Source of the DNA: an uncultured Oscillospiraceae bacterium
GTDB taxonomy: Bacteria > Bacillota > Clostridia > Oscillospirales > Oscillospiraceae
DNA length: 64,000 nt
Direction of reading: 5' to 3'
Assembly: GCA_947631395.1 (NCBI GenBank)
Contig: CANRLF010000006.1
Coordinates: forward strand, 1-64,000
Made by a program: the position numbers and the translations under genes. This document shows, piece by piece, positions 41,915 to 50,935 of the stretch (position 1 is the first letter of the stretch; the number at the start of each line of letters is the position of its first letter). Under the pieces are notes generated by a model that was not told where the DNA came from, did not search any database, and saw only the letters and a program-made list of their open reading frames with translations.

Positions 41915-44836
41915 TCACATTATCTGTATGATATGCTCGCCGCTCTTTACGGTGGCATACGGTATCACGTTGTCGTCCTCCAGCGTCATAACCTTCTCCG
42001 CGCCGTCCACGTGGCAGGAGCCCTCCAAGATGATGTTCCTCACCTGGTTCACGTTCTCAACGTCCCTGACGGTCTGCCATATCTCGTCCACGCGGAGCTG
42101 ATCGCCGATGTCACGCCGCCTCCAGCGGTCGTTTATGAGCCTTGTGAGCTCCTGGGCTATCTCCTGCTGTGTGGCCGCGCCCAGGTCCGGGTCTCTCATC
42201 TCCACCTGGACCCTGGAGGACACCGTGAGCACCGTGGAGCTCACCACATGAAGCCGCCCTCCGGCGATCATAACGCAGTCGCACCGGCGGGCCAGGTGCT
42301 CATATACCCGGGAGCACAGGTCGTCAAGGGCCCCCTCCCGGTCCGGGTCACTGCCCTCCACTACCACGGTCACGTGCCCCGGCGCCGGAGCGCCCTGGTC
42401 GTCCCGCCCGGAAAAGCACCTGACGTGCCGGGCCTCGGGAAAGGCCAGAGTCACTATCTCTTCAAAATCCCTTACACCGGCGGCCCTGTCCCGGTTTTTC
42501 AGCCGCCTGTTGCCTATAATCTCGGCCTTCTCAAGCGGAAATCTGTCCGTCCCGCCGCTCATGGGGGTGATGTTCACAAGCCCGCTTATTCTGGGCAGTG
42601 AGCCAACGGAATTGACTACCGCTCCGGCGGGTACGTTTCCCCTGGCCCCGCCGCCGCGGTTATATGTGACGGCAATGACGTCAGCGCCCGCAGGCGGGAC
42701 CCTGCCGTATACGCCGTCCCCGAAGGTTATCTGCCCGGAGTAGGGGTCCAGCTCAAAGCACCTGTCCGCGGGGCCGCAAAGGGCAAGGGAGCTTACGCGC
42801 TTCCAGCGCACCCAGCAGTGGACGAGCACCATGTCGTCCCACTCAAGGCGCGTGTCCTCCGGGTACCGGCTGTTCAGCAGTCGCGCCTCGGCCACGGGCA
42901 GCTCGGCGACCTCGTCCACCCAGACGCGAGCGTCCCGCACCGGCGTGCGGTGTAGGGTCACGGTCTTGCCCGGCTCCGGGCCGTCGGTGGAGAACACCTC
43001 GGTCACGGCCCGCTCATGCTGTATGGCCTCCACGATGTTGAGCTTAACATCCGTGACCACGGGAAGCCCCCCGCGGTCCGGGGTATAGGAGCTGCGCAGG
43101 AGCCTTATCCAGCGCCCCTCCGCCCCGAAAAGCCGTCTCTCCGGCAGGGGCTCCGGCAGATACAGCATCATCGCTCCGGAGTGGAGCAGGTTCCTTGTCA
43201 TGTCCACCCAGCGCACCGGCTCGAATTTCTCTCCGGTCCAGGCCTCCACCCTCAGCTTATCCTCCAGCCGCGCCCTGCCGGCCACGTTGAAATACAGTGA
43301 CAGCGGCATGGCGTGGGGTGAGCCGTCAAATCTGAAATACATGGCTGCCGGATGGTCCTCGAGGCCCGCGAGGGCCGTAAGGCCGAGGTCGGTCACGTCG
43401 GATATGCCCTCCAGCCTTGCGGTGTCGCCGTTATTTTCCGTCTCGCACCACTGGACCGGCACTCCCGCCGGATAGCTCCAGCCGCACCCGGCGCTCTTCA
43501 GAAAGGGCACTATCCGGCGCGGCGTCGGGGAAAGCTCGTTTTCCACATATATAACTCTGGCCCGTATGTAATAGCCCTCCCGGGCGTTGACCTCGACGGG
43601 TCTTAAGTCCTCCGGGACGGCGAAGGTCAGCCTATACCGCCCATCGCCCTGGCAGGAGAAGGGATTTTTGTCACCGGTGACGTCCAGACGCCGCCACCCG
43701 GAGCCGTTATAATATTCCCAGGCCACCTGGGCGACGTACACGTCATCCGATACGACCACCACGGCGTCCTTTTTATCGATGATCCTCTGGTTGAACTGAT
43801 ACTGCGGCGTCCCGGCGGCGGGTGCCTCGGTTATGACTGGCTCGATGTCCAGCTCCAGCTCGGCCACCGCGCCGATTTTTGAAAAGGCGCTGTCGGAACG
43901 CAGATAGCAAGTGCTGTACGCCGCGGGCCGCCGCCCCAGGCAGTAGCCGCCGGTCTCAAGGTCCAGCTCTATGTCGCCGTTGGCCACGGACTCCACCGCC
44001 AGAGGTCCCATCGGGCGGCTTTTCAGGCGTATGCCCTCCACCGTCAGCTCCTCCTCCGGCGACGCGCTCCGGTAAGTTACGGTCGGCCGCGGGCCGCCGG
44101 AGGCCATGAAGCTCTCACCCCCAAGATATGTAAGCTCAATTATCCCGCCCTGGGCCACGGCGGAGTCAAAGGGTATCTCCCGCTTGCCGTCGCCGACGGT
44201 CCACCGGCCCCTTGACGGGTCCGCCAGCCTCTCCGCGGCGGTCATGTCACCGTAGTCTGCTCCCCGCAGCTCCACCTCCACCACAAAGGGCCCGCGGAGA
44301 TTGAGCACCGAGTCCTGGCCGAAGGAAAGCCGGTGGCACCGGAGATTTTCCCCGCCTGTGTCGGCAAAGAACATGTTCCTGCGGCTCATGTCCAGCCGCT
44401 GGATGACCCCGGCCCCGGGGTCGGCGAAATATATGTCACCGATCCCGGCGGAGGTGGCCTCGATCCTCCTGGCGGTCTCATAGATGATGTTCTCCCCGTC
44501 GGGGCCCTCGGCAAACACCTGGGTCCCCTGAGGCACCGGCACCGGCTCCGTCACCGTCTCGTGGGCGGTGAAGCTCATAAGGCCCGTGGCGCTGGCCGGG
44601 TCCGGCATCCTGAAGCCCGTCATGTCGAGGAACCGGGCATAGAGCTTTTTTGGCACTGAGTTTAACCTGTCCACCGTCTCGTAGAACATATCCCCGAAAA
44701 GCTCCGCCAGGGCGTTGCCAGGGTCGTCCCGGTCGCCCTCATACCGCCATTCCGGGGTGTACTCGGCGGCGTGAGCCGCCACCTCCGCCATTATGTCCCG
44801 GCGTCTGCGGGGATCCAGGGCAGGGGCGTCTCTCAT
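41915..44836 (-). CDS. Baseplate J-like protein 1 (large, Afp11-like)
   Basis: A 973-aa protein. It begins with the J-family helical start (YTPEWRYEGDRDDPGNALAELFGDMFYE), has several beta insertions, and ends with the typical DFEEIVTLAFPEARHVRCF, DLCSRVYEHLARRCDCVMI and INDRWRRRDIGDQL stretches. With the gp25 gene, which it overlaps by 4 bp, it forms the core of the baseplate wedge. It is longer than most Afp11 relatives because of inserted carbohydrate-binding-like modules in the middle (about 380-640). Confidence 0.92.
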   Translation of the reverse strand: MRDAPALDPRRRRDIMAEVAAHAAEYTPEWRYEGDRDDPGNALAELFGDMFYETVDRLNSVPKKLYARFLDMTGFRMPDPASATGLMSFTAHETVTEPVPVPQGTQVFAEGPDGENIIYETARRIEATSAGIGDIYFADPGAGVIQRLDMSRRNMFFADTGGENLRCHRLSFGQDSVLNLRGPFVVEVELRGADYGDMTAAERLADPSRGRWTVGDGKREIPFDSAVAQGGIIELTYLGGESFMASGGPRPTVTYRSASPEEELTVEGIRLKSRPMGPLAVESVANGDIELDLETGGYCLGRRPAAYSTCYLRSDSAFSKIGAVAELELDIEPVITEAPAAGTPQYQFNQRIIDKKDAVVVVSDDVYVAQVAWEYYNGSGWRRLDVTGDKNPFSCQGDGRYRLTFAVPEDLRPVEVNAREGYYIRARVIYVENELSPTPRRIVPFLKSAGCGWSYPAGVPVQWCETENNGDTARLEGISDVTDLGLTALAGLEDHPAAMYFRFDGSPHAMPLSLYFNVAGRARLEDKLRVEAWTGEKFEPVRWVDMTRNLLHSGAMMLYLPEPLPERRLFGAEGRWIRLLRSSYTPDRGGLPVVTDVKLNIVEAIQHERAVTEVFSTDGPEPGKTVTLHRTPVRDARVWVDEVAELPVAEARLLNSRYPEDTRLEWDDMVLVHCWVRWKRVSSLALCGPADRCFELDPYSGQITFGDGVYGRVPPAGADVIAVTYNRGGGARGNVPAGAVVNSVGSLPRISGLVNITPMSGGTDRFPLEKAEIIGNRRLKNRDRAAGVRDFEEIVTLAFPEARHVRCFSGRDDQGAPAPGHVTVVVEGSDPDREGALDDLCSRVYEHLARRCDCVMIAGGRLHVVSSTVLTVSSRVQVEMRDPDLGAATQQEIAQELTRLINDRWRRRDIGDQLRVDEIWQTVRDVENVNQVRNIILEGSCHVDGAEKVMTLEDDNVIPYATVKSGEHIIQIM

Positions 44837-45252
44837 TCCTCTCCGCCCCCCTCCGAGCCCTCGGTCACGTAGAAGGGATATACCCGGTTATACCGGTTGT
44901 TGGTGCTCCTGACGGTGTAGCTTACATTTATTACAAGGGCCCCCTCCTGCCGGTCGGCCCTGTCGACGGTGACCTCCACGTCCCTGACGCGGGGCTCCTG
45001 TACCGTCAGCGCCTCCGAAAGCTCCCTTGCGATGGCGCTCTGCACATCGACAGCGGAGGCGGCGAAAGCGTGATCCATGGTGTCGGTGCCAAAGTCCGGT
45101 CTCATCACCCGCTCGCCCCTGCCGGTACGCAGGATTATACCGACGGATTCCTCTATGTTCTCCTCGTGGTCTGACATGGCAAGCTTGCCTGTCTTGGGGT
45201 CCACCTGGAGGGGGAACTTTAGTCCCCGTCCCAGGAATTTCCTTGTGTCCAT
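44833..45252 (-). CDS. Baseplate wedge protein (gp25/GPW family)
   Basis: A 139-aa protein. GRGLKFPLQVDPKTGKLAMS, EENIEESVGIILRTGRGERVMRPDFG and the closing RSTNNRYNRVYPFYV give a clear gp25/GpW match. In T4, T6SS (TssE) and Afp9 this small protein bridges the baseplate wedge to the first sheath ring. It overlaps the large J-like gene by 4 bp and lies 39 bp after the spike gene. Confidence 0.95.
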   Translation of the reverse strand: MDTRKFLGRGLKFPLQVDPKTGKLAMSDHEENIEESVGIILRTGRGERVMRPDFGTDTMDHAFAASAVDVQSAIARELSEALTVQEPRVRDVEVTVDRADRQEGALVINVSYTVRSTNNRYNRVYPFYVTEGSEGGGEE

Positions 45253-45291
45253 ATATCCCGCCTCCCTTCCGGTGCCTGCGGGTGAGGCCCG

Positions 45292-46077
45292 TCAGTTTAT
45301 GTTCACGATTACGCCCTTCAGTGTCGCCGGGCCCGAGGCCTCCAGGTCCAGTGTGGCGTTGGCCTTTACCTGGGCCTGGGCCGCCTGTATTGCCACCTTG
45401 GCGTTGGCCTTCTCCTCTATATTCGCGGCCTCAAGGGAGATCTTCGATTTTGCCTTGCCTGTTATGCTCCCTGACGCCTCGAGGGTTATCGCCGTGTCGC
45501 CGGCGGAAAGGGTCAGCTTTTTCCCGGCCTTCAGGCGGATGTCACCGCCCTTTAGGTCCATGCTCAGGGCGTTGTCGCCGCCCTTGTCCCGCACGGACAC
45601 GGACTCCTGCCCGTCGTCCATGGTGAAAACCGTGCCGGAGGGCATGGTGACGGTCACTCTCTCCTTGCCCTTCTCGTCGTAAAACAGAAGCTCAGTGCCG
45701 TTTGGCGTCCTTATGGAGAAATTAAGGACCTTTCCCTGATCTATGACGTAGGGCGGACGGACCTCGGTATTCCAGGTCGAGCCGATGACCATGGGCCGCT
45801 GTGGGTCCCCGCCCAGATAGGCCAGTACCACAAGATCATTTACGTTTGGGAAGAAAAACTGCCCGCATCCCTTGCCGCCCATAGGGGCCATGACATATAT
45901 CCAGTCCGTCTCCTCCAGATTCTCGTTTTCTATCGGCAGGCACTTCACTCTGTTCAGCTTGTCGGGATCGGTGACGTTCGTGACCCGGGCCAGTGTAAGG
46001 CCGCGCCTCGACATCTGTCGCTCCAGCGTCTGCCCCGAGGCGTTGAGCGCCGCCTGAAATTCCTCCGCTATGCTCAC
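45292..46077 (-). CDS. Central spike protein (gpV/VgrG gp5-like)
   Basis: A 261-aa protein. The N-terminal OB fold (GLTLARVTNVTDPDKLNRVKC.. DWIYVMAPMGG.. FFFPNVNDLVVLAYLGGD) is the gp5/VgrG-type spike base. The repeating C-terminal residues (LSMDLKGGDIRLKAGKKLTL..ITLEASGSITG) suit a triple beta-helix needle. There is no lysozyme domain, as expected in eCIS. It overlaps the hub gene by 4 bp. The PAAR-like protein (28802) would cap it. Confidence 0.94.
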   Translation of the reverse strand: MSIAEEFQAALNASGQTLERQMSRRGLTLARVTNVTDPDKLNRVKCLPIENENLEETDWIYVMAPMGGKGCGQFFFPNVNDLVVLAYLGGDPQRPMVIGSTWNTEVRPPYVIDQGKVLNFSIRTPNGTELLFYDEKGKERVTVTMPSGTVFTMDDGQESVSVRDKGGDNALSMDLKGGDIRLKAGKKLTLSAGDTAITLEASGSITGKAKSKISLEAANIEEKANAKVAIQAAQAQVKANATLDLEASGPATLKGVIVNIN

Positions 46078-47174
46078 GCCTTCGCCCCCTTGAACTCCAG
46101 CATTGTCAGAAAGCCCTCGTCGTTATTTAGCCGGTGGTGTACCTTGGTTATGAAATATGACCCGTCTATATTACCGTCCAGGGACTTCACCTCAAAATAC
46201 CTGCCGGGGATGAGCTCCGGGATCCCAACGCATGTGGCCTCCCCCGAGACATAGCCCATGGCTATGGCGTTGAGCCGTACCTGCGCCAGATCCCGGCACT
46301 CCTGGGCGGTACGGACGTACTCGCTAAATTCCCGCAGGACGGCGTCCTTGAATTTCGGAGCCGTTTCCACGGCGGACCTGCCGGCCCCGGGGGCGGTGAC
46401 CCTTGAGCACTCGCCCTGAATGAACTTTTGGTTCACGTCCCTGCCCCAGACAACCACTCTGCCCACCTGGTCCTGAAGTGACAGGCGGCGGCGAAAGGCG
46501 AGCAGTCCGTTTTTCATGGACAGCGTCAGTATGGGGCTGGTGGAGGATGTCACGTCGTCAAAAATTATCTCGCCGTTCACGCACAACAGCGACTTGCAGT
46601 ACCGCTCCGCCAGCAGACGCAGGTACCTAAAATCGTCCACCTGCTCCTTTATGGGCGGCACGTCCACCTCGGGGGCGGGTATTGCGCCGACCTTGGAGCT
46701 TTTGGCGTATCCGGCGGTGACGGCTTTGCCGACGATCTCCTCTACCACGTTCCTGGGCTTTTTCCTGCCGCCGTAATATGGCTCCCGGCAGCTCATCAAA
46801 AATCCCAGCCCATCAACGCCCGAGACTGTAAGTCTCAGGCTATGCTCGCTCATCTCCACGGAGCACTCGTCCACGTATCCGTAAAAGACCTCCGTCTGCT
46901 TTACATAGCCGCACTTGACCGACAGCTTACTGCCGGTTTTTATACCGTTCACAAGGTCCCCCATGAACCTTGTCTTTGTCTGATCGTAGTAATTTGATAC
47001 CGTGAAGCGGCATCCACCGGCGGAACCGTCGGCGCAGATGTCCACCTCCAGGCTGTCCAGGGGCAGCTCCGTGCTCTTGTACTCCCTGCCGTCGATCTTT
47101 ACCGAGAAGGCCGCGCCGCGAAACTCGTCGTATTTTTTGCTCAGGGACTCGAATTTGTACTTTCCCTTGTCCAC
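46074..47174 (-). CDS. Hub protein (gp27/gpD-like)
   Basis: A 366-aa protein. I use GTG 47174 with AAAGGAGG upstream, since the longer frame starts in the previous gene's tail. The late-control gene D fold is visible in LEVDICADGSAGGCRFTV, RLTVSGVDGLGFLM, DDFRYLRLLAERYCKSLL and YVSGEATCVGIPELIPGRYF. The hub trimer sits above the spike and connects it to the tube. In PVC8, hub and spike are fused in one protein, whereas here they are two overlapping genes as in phages. Confidence 0.92.
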   Translation of the reverse strand: MDKGKYKFESLSKKYDEFRGAAFSVKIDGREYKSTELPLDSLEVDICADGSAGGCRFTVSNYYDQTKTRFMGDLVNGIKTGSKLSVKCGYVKQTEVFYGYVDECSVEMSEHSLRLTVSGVDGLGFLMSCREPYYGGRKKPRNVVEEIVGKAVTAGYAKSSKVGAIPAPEVDVPPIKEQVDDFRYLRLLAERYCKSLLCVNGEIIFDDVTSSTSPILTLSMKNGLLAFRRRLSLQDQVGRVVVWGRDVNQKFIQGECSRVTAPGAGRSAVETAPKFKDAVLREFSEYVRTAQECRDLAQVRLNAIAMGYVSGEATCVGIPELIPGRYFEVKSLDGNIDGSYFITKVHHRLNNDEGFLTMLEFKGAKA

Positions 47175-47211
47175 GTGCCGCCCCCCTCCTTTAATCGAAT
47201 GTATCGGGCCC

Positions 47212-47946
47212 TCACACCAGGGCCGGGACGGCCAGCCGGTCACCCGTCCGCAGGAGCCGCGGGTTCACTATGCCGTTGGCGTCCGCAATGGCCCGCCACA
47301 GCTCCGCCTGGCCGTACTCCTCCTCGGCGATGGACCAGAGGGTGTCGCCCTGCCTCACGGTGCGGAATTTGGTGGTGTCCGGGGAGTTTAAGGGGTTTAA
47401 CTGTCTCACCCGTGACGGGTTTCGGGCCTCTATGAACTCGCAGTCCAGCCAGGCCCTGACGGGCATACCGAGCTCGTTGAACCTGACAAATGTCTGGGTA
47501 CAGCTCACAAGCACGCCCTCAAAGGACAGAGAGTTCCACTCCAGCGTCAGCTTTGGCGGCCGATGCAGATCGGTATTTATATCCATAAGGGCGTATATCT
47601 TCCCCGTGTACTTCCGCACGTCCAGGAACTTGGCCGGCGCGGGTAGGACGCTGTTACCGGCGAATTTTAGCCTGTCGCCCATGGGGCCGCCCACCTCACT
47701 GCCGGCGGAGAGTGTGTCGAAAAAGAGCTTGAATTTCAGTGACTCCATCCCCGCGGTGACTGTCGTGACGTTACTTGACTGGGCACCCACGCCCCGGGCC
47801 ATGTTGGGCCTTACTCTCCGGCTCTGCACGTAGCTCTCCGGGTTGTACAGGACCTCGATGGGCATGAGGCCTGACGCCGGCTCCGGCGTTATCTTCAGCT
47901 TCTTCATCGGTGCCGCGGCGTATATGTTCGGACTGCCCAGGTACAT
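47212..47946 (-). CDS. LysM-domain tube-baseplate adaptor (Afp7/PVC7-like)
   Basis: A 244-aa protein. The body includes the typical IEVLYNPESYVQSRRVR, FKLFFDTLS and LTLEWNSLSFEGVLVSCTQTFVRF segments. A C-terminal LysM module (about 195-243: RTVRQGDTLWSIAEEEYG.. IVNPRLLRTGDRLAVP) follows. In phages and eCIS the homologue (gp53/Afp7) joins the tube initiator to the baseplate, and its LysM is structural. The start at 47946 has AAAGGGGGG. Confidence 0.94.
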   Translation of the reverse strand: MYLGSPNIYAAAPMKKLKITPEPASGLMPIEVLYNPESYVQSRRVRPNMARGVGAQSSNVTTVTAGMESLKFKLFFDTLSAGSEVGGPMGDRLKFAGNSVLPAPAKFLDVRKYTGKIYALMDINTDLHRPPKLTLEWNSLSFEGVLVSCTQTFVRFNELGMPVRAWLDCEFIEARNPSRVRQLNPLNSPDTTKFRTVRQGDTLWSIAEEEYGQAELWRAIADANGIVNPRLLRTGDRLAVPALV

Positions 47947-48033
47947 GTTCCGTCCCCCCTTTAGAAGGTCACGCGGTTTTGAATTTCCGACCGCGAAGGC
48001 CGACGCCCTTATTCTCAGCCGAGCGCCGTTGCG

Positions 48034-49191
48034 TCACAGTCCCAGCCTCCGGCGCTCACGGCGTATACGGTCCTCTATCATCCTGTATACCTTGTCCGCC
48101 GTCCGGCGAAGCTCCGCGTCGCTTATGCGCGTACTCTCCGGCTCCTTGTAGTCCGGTGGGCGGAGCTCCTTCAACTGTGTGTCCGCCGGTAGGCGTCCAA
48201 GGCTCGGGGACGTCCACTCCACGGTGCCGGCGGTGGGCCCGTGACGGGTCTCGGGTGACGGCGTCTCCCGCGCCGTGAATTTCCGGAGGACGCCGGTGTC
48301 GCCGGGGCCCTCCCGCAAAAATCTCTGCGCCCATTCAGGGAGGCTCCCGAAGTAACCGCCGTCCGCGCTCCCGGGCTCTGCCTCCTCCACCGGGGCGACC
48401 TCTCGCTCCGGGCGGGCCTTATCATACATAAGCTCCACCGGCGGGGCGGAGGTGATTTTTTCACCGGCCACCGCCCGGCTCAGGGCCTTTGTCAGCTTGC
48501 TCTCAAGCTCCCGGGCTATTTTCCCGCCGGTCTGACCGGCGGTCCTCCCGGCGGCCTTATCTGCCGCGTCGCCGTATCTGATGGCGAGTTCAGGCTCCGA
48601 CCTGTTGCCGGCTATCTCCGGCCCAAGGGCGGCGATCAGCTTCTCGACATATATATCCCCGGCTCTGGACCAGGGCAGTCCCTCCTCCCGGAGGGTACGC
48701 AATTTTTCGGTAAATTCCCGGCTCATAAGCGCCACGGCCCCCGGGGCCGCAATGCCGCCTCTGGCGACGACAGTCACCGGCACGGCGCTGTGGCGATTCA
48801 CGGCCCGGAGGAGGTCTCCGCCGTTGAGCGATCTTTTCGCCCCCGCCCCGGACGGCGTCCGCGGCAGCATAAGCCGACGGTATATGCGGATTATCCGCTC
48901 CCCGATGCGCTCCGCGGCCCTCATCCTCTCAGATGCGGACTTCTCCGACGGGGCCTCTATGGTGAGGTCGAGCTTCACGTTCACCGTGGTTCCCGCCCTC
49001 CCCGCCGTATCTCGCGGTCGGGGCTCCGCCAACAGCTCCATCGGCGCATAGGGATATGCCCCCTCCGTCTGTCCCGTCCGGGCGAGGATCTCCTCCGCCA
49101 GGGCATGGCTCAGCGCGCCGAAGGGGGACAACGCGGGCTTATTTATGTCTGTAACGGCCATATTCGGCCGGATCACGGCAATACTGTCCAT
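48034..49191 (-). CDS. eCIS-locus protein of unknown role (possible tape measure or assembly factor)
   Basis: A 385-aa protein. ATG 49191 overlaps the previous stop (TGATG). It is largely helical and disordered, with Arg/Ala-rich helices and a Pro-rich linker. It ends with a compact basic helix (ISDAELRRTADKVYRMIEDR followed by IRRERRRLGL), a motif seen at the C-terminus of proteins at this place in contractile-tail loci. There is no membrane segment. Its place between the last tube-like gene and the LysM adaptor, and its helical content, fit a short tape measure or chaperone, but I cannot decide. Confidence 0.6.
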   Translation of the reverse strand: MDSIAVIRPNMAVTDINKPALSPFGALSHALAEEILARTGQTEGAYPYAPMELLAEPRPRDTAGRAGTTVNVKLDLTIEAPSEKSASERMRAAERIGERIIRIYRRLMLPRTPSGAGAKRSLNGGDLLRAVNRHSAVPVTVVARGGIAAPGAVALMSREFTEKLRTLREEGLPWSRAGDIYVEKLIAALGPEIAGNRSEPELAIRYGDAADKAAGRTAGQTGGKIARELESKLTKALSRAVAGEKITSAPPVELMYDKARPEREVAPVEEAEPGSADGGYFGSLPEWAQRFLREGPGDTGVLRKFTARETPSPETRHGPTAGTVEWTSPSLGRLPADTQLKELRPPDYKEPESTRISDAELRRTADKVYRMIEDRIRRERRRLGL

Positions 49192-49610
49192 CAATAGCAC
49201 CCGTTGTGGATAAGCACGACCTTTTCCACGAAAAGGTCCGCGTTGTTACTGTCCAGCTTAGGACCGATATACTTGACCATATGCGCGCCCACCACCGACC
49301 AGACACGCTCCGTCTCGCCAAAGCTGTTGCGGAGGATGATGGTCCCCGCCAGGGGCATGTCCATTCCCGACAGGGTGGCAATCATTATGACGGAGGCCAT
49401 GGCGGAATTTCTGACGGTCCCGTGGGTCAGCACCAGCTGTCCCGGCTTGGGCCCGTTGTAGAAAAACCTGGGGTAGTTGGAGCCCCCCTCGGTGTAGACC
49501 TGATAGTCGACCTCCATACCGAGGCCCTCCACACCCATGAATTGCCCCACGAGGCCTCCGGAGGCGCCTATTAATGACACGTCAAAATACGCGCCCGACA
49601 GAGCATCCAT
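49191..49610 (-). CDS. Tail-tube-like protein 3 (gp19 family)
   Basis: A 139-aa protein. AYFDVSLIGASGGLVGQFMGVEGLGMEVDYQ, a GPKPGQLVLTHG turn and a closing EKVVLIHNGCY give the gp19 tube fold. It is the shortest and most divergent of three tube-like proteins in the locus. It is likely the ring nearest the LysM adaptor and hub, like Afp5/PVC5-type tube initiators. It overlaps the following gene by one base. Confidence 0.85.
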   Translation of the reverse strand: MDALSGAYFDVSLIGASGGLVGQFMGVEGLGMEVDYQVYTEGGSNYPRFFYNGPKPGQLVLTHGTVRNSAMASVIMIATLSGMDMPLAGTIILRNSFGETERVWSVVGAHMVKYIGPKLDSNNADLFVEKVVLIHNGCY

Positions 49611-49672
49611 CTGTGGCGTCCCCTTTCCTCATGCTCCCGCTCCGCTTTATTCCCGCGCGGGGACGCGCGGTC

Positions 49673-50164
49673 TCAGGCCCTGCCGCCGGACTCCCGCCTG
49701 ATGCCGTCATAGGCGAGGGTGACGTCCTCCATCAGCACCTCGCTCCGGCCGGAGTCCATGGGCAACAGCTCGTAGGCGATGGGGTAGGCGTTCTTCAGCG
49801 TCCAGGTCACCGCCGGCTTCCCGCGGTCGTCTACCGCCGAGATGTCCAGGTCGCGCTTCAACTTCAGGCCCGTGGGCCCGGTAAGGTCCCCGGCCCCGGC
49901 GGCGAGGAGCCAGTCGAGGAACTTCAGCTCCCCCACCACGCCGAAGCTCAGGGTGACGGGGGCAAACTGAGTCAGCACCGGGATGCCCGACAGCACCCCG
50001 CGTCCGTCATCTCCGGCCCGGGCTGTCACCTGTCGGACCTCCATTTTTATCCCGCTGATCCTCGTAAAAGCGGCCACGGTCCTGCCCTCCAGCTTCACCA
50101 GGAAGCGGAAGGCCATGAGCGGCCGGCCGTATCCGTTTTGCTGGCCACTCTGATTTTCCGCCAT
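49673..50164 (-). CDS. Tail-tube-like protein 2 (gp19 family)
   Basis: A 163-aa protein. FRFLVKLEGRTVAAFTRISGIKMEVR, LTQFAPVTLSFGVVGELKFLDWL and VLMEDVTLAYDGI are typical of gp19/Hcp-like tube proteins. With the protein at 50936 it shares the LDWL and WTLKNAYPIAYE stretches. In PVC the first tube paralogue makes the shaft and another starts it at the baseplate. It lies 17 bp downstream of the DUF6760-like frame. Confidence 0.9.
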   Translation of the reverse strand: MAENQSGQQNGYGRPLMAFRFLVKLEGRTVAAFTRISGIKMEVRQVTARAGDDGRGVLSGIPVLTQFAPVTLSFGVVGELKFLDWLLAAGAGDLTGPTGLKLKRDLDISAVDDRGKPAVTWTLKNAYPIAYELLPMDSGRSEVLMEDVTLAYDGIRRESGGRA

Positions 50165-50181
50165 TTTGTCTCACCGCGCTT

Positions 50182-50505
50182 TCAGCGAAATTCCACACTC
50201 TTTTTATCGTCGCCGCTGAGCTTCCTGTTTATCGCCGAGACCTCCCGGCACCAACGGCGGCGCTCCCAGTGGTCCAGGGCCATGAGCTCGTCGCCGGACC
50301 AGTGGAGATAATAGGCCAGAAACGCCATCTCCTGATAGAGACGGTCCTGGGGGTAGAGCGTGATCCCCCCTGTGGACCTTTGGAACGGGCCTCCCTCCCG
50401 GCGGGGTATATCCCGCCAGTCCCACTCGCCGGACTCCTCCCATGGGGCCGGGACGCGCAGGGTGTTCAGCCACTCGTTATCACCGTCGGCCCACTCTAGC
50501 CCAGC
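50182..50505 (-). CDS. DUF6760-like domain in -1 frame, no start codon (frameshift product)
   Basis: An open frame of 107 codons runs from the slippery site to TGA at 50182. It has no ATG, GTG or TTG between the upstream stop region and YPQDRLYQEM. The single internal ATG has no properly spaced ribosome site. The peptide contains the DUF6760 pattern GGITLYPQDRLYQEMAFLAY and LDHWERRRWCREVSAINRKL. It is exactly in the -1 frame of the preceding tail-assembly gene, joining it at T TTT TTG. The parsimonious reading is that it is made only as a C-terminal extension of that gene (about 224 aa in total). Confidence 0.8.
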   Translation of the reverse strand, partial: AGLEWADGDNEWLNTLRVPAPWEESGEWDWRDIPRREGGPFQRSTGGITLYPQDRLYQEMAFLAYYLHWSGDELMALDHWERRRWCREVSAINRKLSGDDKKSVEFR

Positions 50506-50855
50506 AAAAAATCCAGCGGCACCTCCACGCGCTCGCCGCAGTGGGGACAGGTGAACTGGTAATGTGGCATCTCGGACATGTTTATGCGCTGATACATGTC
50601 CTGGAGATACGCAAGGTCCATGGTAAATAGTCCCTCGATCACGCGGGTGTTTACCACGCCCAGTGTCCCAAGCTTTGTGATCACGCGGCTGAGCAGGACG
50701 ACGGTGAGGTAGCCCTGGTTCTGCTGGACCTTCGGATCCCGCAGGGGCAGTATCTCGTCGGCCGCGGTGGCCAGGCGCATGGTGCCCTTCTTATGGACGT
50801 TGCCTGACTGATCCACATAGCCCTTTGGTAGCTCAAACTCAAATTCTGTCTGCAT
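50496..50855 (-). CDS. Tail assembly protein (zero-frame product, 119 aa)
   Basis: A 119-aa protein starting at ATG 50855 behind GGGAGG. The body (FEFELPKGYVDQSGNVHKKG, RLATAADEILPLRDPKVQQN, VVLLSRVITKLG) matches phage tail assembly proteins that act with tube and tape measure. The C-terminus has CPHCGERVEVP, half of a zinc-binding site. The gene ends GAT TTT TTG CTG GGC TAG, giving a slippery heptamer two sense codons before the stop. Phage tail-chaperone genes (lambda G/GT, P2 E/E') make two products from one start by -1 shifting. This gene pair has the same design. Confidence 0.88.
   Translation of the reverse strand: MQTEFEFELPKGYVDQSGNVHKKGTMRLATAADEILPLRDPKVQQNQGYLTVVLLSRVITKLGTLGVVNTRVIEGLFTMDLAYLQDMYQRINMSEMPHYQFTCPHCGERVEVPLDFLLG
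50505..50511 (-). promoter_or_regulatory. Slippery heptamer T TTT TTG (-1 ribosomal frameshift site)
   Basis: On the minus strand the zero-frame codons are GAT TTT TTG. Slipping one base back continues GCT GGG CTA GAG into the DUF6760-like frame. The zero-frame stop is 6 bases beyond. No strong downstream stem is obvious by eye. Confidence 0.75.
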
Positions 50856-50935
50856 GATCTTCCTCCCGGATAACTGTCCTCCGCGGGTCTTACGTCATCT
50901 CGTTCCACGTGCCGCGGAGGCGTATTGGATAATCC

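Noticed and set aside
40385..42601. Long plus-strand frame (738 codons) opposite the baseplate genes
   Set aside because: High-GC antisense shadow across two clear baseplate-J-like genes, with low-complexity Pro/Gly/Arg/His composition.
50204..50473. Minus-strand 89-aa frame between the tube and tail-assembly genes
   Set aside because: Pro/Gly/Arg-rich composition, whereas the -1 frame in the same place carries a recognisable DUF6760-like domain.
50505..50511. Frameshift as a sequencing error
   Set aside because: Cannot be excluded in a T6 run. However, the zero frame ends normally, the heptamer is in correct phase, and phage tail chaperones use the same design, so recoding is preferred.
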